64,000 bases of DNA, taken from contig NZ_JAAVUX010000001.1 of assembly GCF_018449655.1 (NCBI RefSeq), positions 620,001 through 684,000 on the forward strand. Direction: 5' to 3'. Both the position numbers and the translations under genes were made by a program. Positions 60,919-64,000 of the stretch are shown in pieces. The stretch comes from Pseudomonas sp. dw_358 (GTDB taxonomy: Bacteria > Pseudomonadota > Gammaproteobacteria > Pseudomonadales > Pseudomonadaceae). Under the pieces are notes generated by a model. The model made no database searches, had not been told where the DNA came from, and was given only the letters and a program-made list of their open reading frames with translations. Each line of letters begins with the position of its first letter. The first letter of the stretch is position 1.

Positions 60919-60973
60919 GGACCGAGCTTGCTCGGGAAGACGATGGCGCATGCTTCCCGAGCAAGCTCGGTCC
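60919..60973. repeat. REP-type inverted repeat between phaC1 and phaZ
   Basis: Two perfect 21-bp arms (60919-60939 and 60953-60973, beginning GGACCGAGCTTGCTCGGG) surround a 13-nt loop. There is no T tract. Related sequence occurs after hslU at 58584-58634. In the transcript the hairpin would sit between phaC1 and phaZ and could lower expression of the distal genes or stabilise phaC1 mRNA. Confidence 0.88.
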
Positions 60974-61023
60974 TACAGAGATAGCAGATAGCGACAGCCA
61001 TCAACGTACGCCAGGGATTGCTC

Positions 61024-61869
61024 ATGCCGCTACCCTACATCTTTCGCACCGTCGACCTGGACGGCCAGGCCATCCGCACCGCCGTGCGGCCAGGCAAGGC
61101 GCACATGACACCCCTGCTGATCTTCAACGGCATCGGTGCCAACCTGGAGCTGGTGTTTCCGTTCATCCAGGCGCTGGACCCGGACCTGGAAGTGATCGCT
61201 TTCGACGTGCCGGGGGTCGGTGGCTCGTCGACCCCGAGCCGCCCCTATCGTTTTCCCGGCCTGGCGAAGCTGACCGCGCGCATGCTCGATTACCTCGACT
61301 ACGGCCAGGTCAACGTCATCGGCGTGTCCTGGGGGGGCGCGCTGGCCCAACAGTTCGCCTACGACTACCCCGAGCGCTGCAAGAAGCTGGTATTGGCGGC
61401 CACCGCAGCGGGGGCCGTGATGGTGCCGGGCAAACCCAAGGTGCTGTGGTTGATGGCCAGCCCGCGGCGCTACATCCAGCCTTCCCACGTGGTGCGCATT
61501 GCGCCGGAAATCTACGGCGGGGCCTTCCGCCGCGACGCCACCCTGGCCATGTCCCATGCCAGCAAGGTGCGTTCCTCGGGCAAGCTGGGCTATTACTGGC
61601 AACTGTTCGCAGGCCTCGGGTGGACCAGCATCCACTGGCTGCACAAGATCTATCAGCCGACCCTGATCCTGGCCGGTGATGATGACCCGTTGATTCCGCT
61701 GATCAATATGCGCCTGCTGGCCTGGCGCATTCCCAACTCGCAATTGCACATTATCGATGACGGCCATCTGTTCCTGATCACACGGGCGGGCACGGTGGCA
61801 CCGATCATCATGAAATTTCTCCAGGAGGAGCGCCAGCGTGCGGTTGTGCACCCGCAGCCCGCTTCCTGA
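61024..61869 (+). CDS. phaZ: Intracellular medium-chain PHA depolymerase
   Basis: PhaZ hydrolyses granule polymer to 3-hydroxy acids, allowing turnover together with the synthases. The 281-residue alpha/beta hydrolase has the lipase box GVSWGG with the nucleophile Ser102, an Asp in LAGDDDPLIP and a His in IDDGHLFLI, the same catalytic positions as P. putida PhaZ. The ATG at 61024 has AGGGAT six bases before it and is preferred to a TTG two codons upstream. A run of seven G (61331-61337) lies directly after the catalytic serine codon. Confidence 0.97.
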   Translation: MPLPYIFRTVDLDGQAIRTAVRPGKAHMTPLLIFNGIGANLELVFPFIQALDPDLEVIAFDVPGVGGSSTPSRPYRFPGLAKLTARMLDYLDYGQVNVIGVSWGGALAQQFAYDYPERCKKLVLAATAAGAVMVPGKPKVLWLMASPRRYIQPSHVVRIAPEIYGGAFRRDATLAMSHASKVRSSGKLGYYWQLFAGLGWTSIHWLHKIYQPTLILAGDDDPLIPLINMRLLAWRIPNSQLHIIDDGHLFLITRAGTVAPIIMKFLQEERQRAVVHPQPAS

Positions 61870-61905
61870 TGTCCTGCTTGATGGCTTACTACGGAGTATC
61901 GCCAC

Positions 61906-63588
61906 ATGAAAGACAAAGCTGTGAGAAATGCCGAACCAGCAGCGGCTGCCTACATAAACGCGCAAAGCGCCATCACTGGCCTGCGCGGTCGCGACCTGAT
62001 ATCCACCCTGCGCAGCGTCGCCCGCCACAGCGTCAAGCACCCGCTCAACAGCTTTCGCCACACCCTCGCCCTTGGTGGTCAACTGGGCCGGGTATTGCTG
62101 GGCGATACGCCGTACATACCGAACCCGAAAGACACCCGTTTCAAGGATCCGACCTGGAGCCTCAACCCCTTCTACCGGCGCAGCTTGCAGGTCTACCTGA
62201 GCTGGCAGAAGGAAGTACGCGCCTGGATCGATGATTGCGGGATGCCGGAGGACGACCGTGCCCGCGCACAGTTCGTATTTTCCCTGCTCAACGACGCCAT
62301 GTCGCCGAGCAACTCGCTGCTCAATCCCGTTGCCCTCAAGGAAATCTTCAACTCCGGCGGCGCCAGCCTGATCAAGGGCATCAATCATCTCTACGATGAC
62401 TGGCGGCACAATGACGGGCTGCCGCGGCAGATTGGCAAAGACGCCTTCGAAGTCGGCAAGACGGTGGCCACCACGCCGGGCTCGGTGGTCTTTCGCAATG
62501 AATTGCTGGAGCTGATCCAGTACCGGCCCATGAGCGAAAAGCAGTACAAGCGTCCGCTGCTGATCGTGCCGCCGCAGATCAACAAGTTCTACATTTTCGA
62601 TCTCAGTCCTGCCAACAGCTTCGTGCAGTACGCACTCAAAGGCGGCCTGCAGACCTTCATGGTGAGCTGGCGCAACCCCGACGCCCGCCACCGCGAATGG
62701 GGGCTGTCCACCTACGTCGCAGCGCTGGAAGAGGCGCTCAACGCCTGCCGCGCCATCACCGGTGCCCGCGAGGTGAACATCGCCGGCGCGTGCGCAGGCG
62801 GCCTGACCATTGCCGCCCTGCAAGGCCACTTGCAAGCCAAGCGCCAGCTGCGCCGGGTGCACAGCGCGACCTACATGGTCAGCCTGCTGGACAGCCAGAT
62901 CGACAGCCCGGCCACCCTGTTCATCGACGAGCAGGCGCTGGAGGCCGCCAAGCGCCGTTCCTATCAGCACGGCGTGCTGGACGGCCGCGACATGGCGCGG
63001 GTGTTTGCCTGGATGCGTCCCAACGATCTGATCTGGAACTATTGGGTCAACAATTACCTGATGGGCAAGAAGCCGCCAGCGTTCGATATTCTGTTCTGGA
63101 ACAACGACAGCACGCGCCTGCCTGCAGCGCTGCATGGTGATCTGCTGGACTTTTTCAAGCACAACCCGCTGCTGCGCCCTGGCGGCCTGGAGGTGTGCGG
63201 CACGCCCATCGACTTGAGCAAGATCACCGTCGACAGCTTCAGCATCGCCGGTGCCAACGACCACATCACGCCGTGGGACACGGTGTATCGCTCGACCTTG
63301 CTGTTGGGCGGCGACCGGCGCTTCCTGCTCTCCAGCAGCGGCCATGTGCAGAGCATCCTCAACCCGCCGGGCCACGCCAAAGCCAACTTCATCGAAAACA
63401 CACGACTGAGCAGCGACCCTCGCGCCTGGTACTACGACGCCAAGCCGGTGGATGGCAGCTGGTGGCCACATTGGCTGGAGTGGATCACCCAGCGCTCCGG
63501 GGCCCAGCAACCCACCACGAAGACCCTGGGCAACGCCGAGCATCCACCCCAGGAAGCGGCGCCCGGCACTTACGTGCTGGTGCGCTGA
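61906..63588 (+). CDS. phaC2: Class II poly(3-hydroxyalkanoate) synthase 2
   Basis: This second synthase, 560 residues, is paralogous to PhaC1 along its whole length (shared VPPQINKFY, FAWMRPNDLIWNYWVNNYL, GTPI). The nucleophile is Cys296 in GACAGG, with Asp and His in IAGANDHITPWD and SSSGHVQSIL. It differs from PhaC1 mainly in the first 60 residues. In P. putida PhaC2 is usually the minor synthase. It lies 36 nt after phaZ and 13 nt before phaD, so it belongs to the same operon. Confidence 0.98.
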   Translation: MKDKAVRNAEPAAAAYINAQSAITGLRGRDLISTLRSVARHSVKHPLNSFRHTLALGGQLGRVLLGDTPYIPNPKDTRFKDPTWSLNPFYRRSLQVYLSWQKEVRAWIDDCGMPEDDRARAQFVFSLLNDAMSPSNSLLNPVALKEIFNSGGASLIKGINHLYDDWRHNDGLPRQIGKDAFEVGKTVATTPGSVVFRNELLELIQYRPMSEKQYKRPLLIVPPQINKFYIFDLSPANSFVQYALKGGLQTFMVSWRNPDARHREWGLSTYVAALEEALNACRAITGAREVNIAGACAGGLTIAALQGHLQAKRQLRRVHSATYMVSLLDSQIDSPATLFIDEQALEAAKRRSYQHGVLDGRDMARVFAWMRPNDLIWNYWVNNYLMGKKPPAFDILFWNNDSTRLPAALHGDLLDFFKHNPLLRPGGLEVCGTPIDLSKITVDSFSIAGANDHITPWDTVYRSTLLLGGDRRFLLSSSGHVQSILNPPGHAKANFIENTRLSSDPRAWYYDAKPVDGSWWPHWLEWITQRSGAQQPTTKTLGNAEHPPQEAAPGTYVLVR

Positions 63589-63601
63589 GGCTTTCGGCCG
63601 G

Positions 63602-64000
63602 ATGAAGACACGTGAGCGCATCCTCGACTGCGCCTTGATCCTGTTCAATCACAAGGGCGAGCCGAACGTCTCGACCCTGGAGATTGCCAACGAAATGGGC
63701 ATCAGCCCGGGCAATTTGTACTACCACTTTCATGGCAAGGATCCGCTGATCCTGGCGTTGTTCGAGCGCCTCGACGACGAGCTCACGCCCCTGCTCGATC
63801 CACCGGACGACGCGCCGTTGGCGGCAGAAGATTACGGTCTGTTCATTCATCTGATCGTGGAGCGCATGGCGCAGTATCGCTTCCTGTTCCAAGACCTGGC
63901 CAACCTTGCAAGGCGCCTGCCCAAACTGGGGCGCGGCCTTCGTGAGTTGCTCAATGCGCTGAAGCGCGCGCTGGCTGCACTGTTGGCGGGATTGGCCGCG
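63602..64000 (+). CDS. phaD: TetR-family pha regulator PhaD, N-terminal part (window edge)
   Basis: The visible 133 residues have a TetR-type helix-turn-helix (about 1-50: RERILDCALILFN, then STLEIANEMGISPGNLYYHFHGKD) and the start of a helical ligand-binding domain. Position after phaC2 identifies PhaD, which in P. putida is reported as an activator of the pha operons responding to a fatty-acid-derived ligand. The frame runs out of the window. Downstream phaF and phaI phasin genes are expected but not seen. Confidence 0.93.
   Translation, partial: MKTRERILDCALILFNHKGEPNVSTLEIANEMGISPGNLYYHFHGKDPLILALFERLDDELTPLLDPPDDAPLAAEDYGLFIHLIVERMAQYRFLFQDLANLARRLPKLGRGLRELLNALKRALAALLAGLAA

Overview
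The window is a stretch of the core chromosome of a Pseudomonas species, most likely of the fluorescens/putida lineage. Support comes from the GC-rich composition, the class II (medium-chain-length) polyhydroxyalkanoate cluster phaC1-phaZ-phaC2-phaD, the pilMNOPQ-aroK-aroB-DamX block, a DipA-type c-di-GMP enzyme beside aceEF, and a gene order that, from memory, follows the P. aeruginosa PAO1 region around PA5014-PA5059. No insertion sequence, prophage, CRISPR array, tRNA or rRNA gene was seen. About 43 protein genes fill the window with short gaps; the first (glnE) and last (phaD) are cut by the window ends.

Layout. 1-9.0 kb: glnE (minus) diverges from aceE-aceF (pyruvate dehydrogenase E1 and E2), followed by dipA. 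9.1-12.3 kb: msrA, rlmJ and the proline importer putP. 12.6-16.6 kb: the trifunctional proline catabolic enzyme/repressor putA, divergent from putP across a control region holding four exact copies of GGTTGCACC. 16.7-25.3 kb: an acyl-CoA dehydrogenase, a K+/H+ antiporter, an MscK-type mechanosensitive channel and the SelO AMPylase. 25.2-30.2 kb: a YgeA-type racemase, thioredoxin 2, a ParA-like ATPase, a LysR regulator with a divergent MFS transporter, and a cytochrome b561. 30.4-37.5 kb: hemE, gltD, gltB on the minus strand. 37.8-46.1 kb: pilMNOPQ-aroK-aroB-DamX-like, a tightly packed minus-strand operon (several ATGA overlaps) combining type IV pilus assembly, shikimate synthesis and a septal-ring protein. 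46.3-53.7 kb: ponA, malic enzyme, a secreted nuclease, rpmE, priA. 54.0-59.0 kb: argS with an FtsN-like SPOR protein, then heat-shock hslVU and a DUF971 gene. 59.2-64.0 kb: the PHA storage cluster.

How the genes work together. AceEF makes acetyl-CoA, gltBD assimilates ammonium under GlnE-controlled glutamine synthetase, putAP imports and burns proline to glutamate, malic enzyme supplies pyruvate and NADPH, and the pha cluster stores and releases acyl-CoA carbon. DipA and the pil operon connect to attachment and motility; PonA, DamX-like and the SPOR protein serve the cell wall and division; TrxC, MsrA and HslVU handle oxidative and protein stress.

No wholly new multi-gene system was found. 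The most interesting signals are in non-coding or doubly used DNA: the PutA-type operators; a 50-nt almost perfect palindrome next to a clear sigma-32 promoter upstream of hslV; the rpmE terminator apparently embedded in the signal-peptide codons of the downstream nuclease gene; REP-type inverted repeats on both sides of phaC1; and a HexR-like palindrome upstream of aceE.
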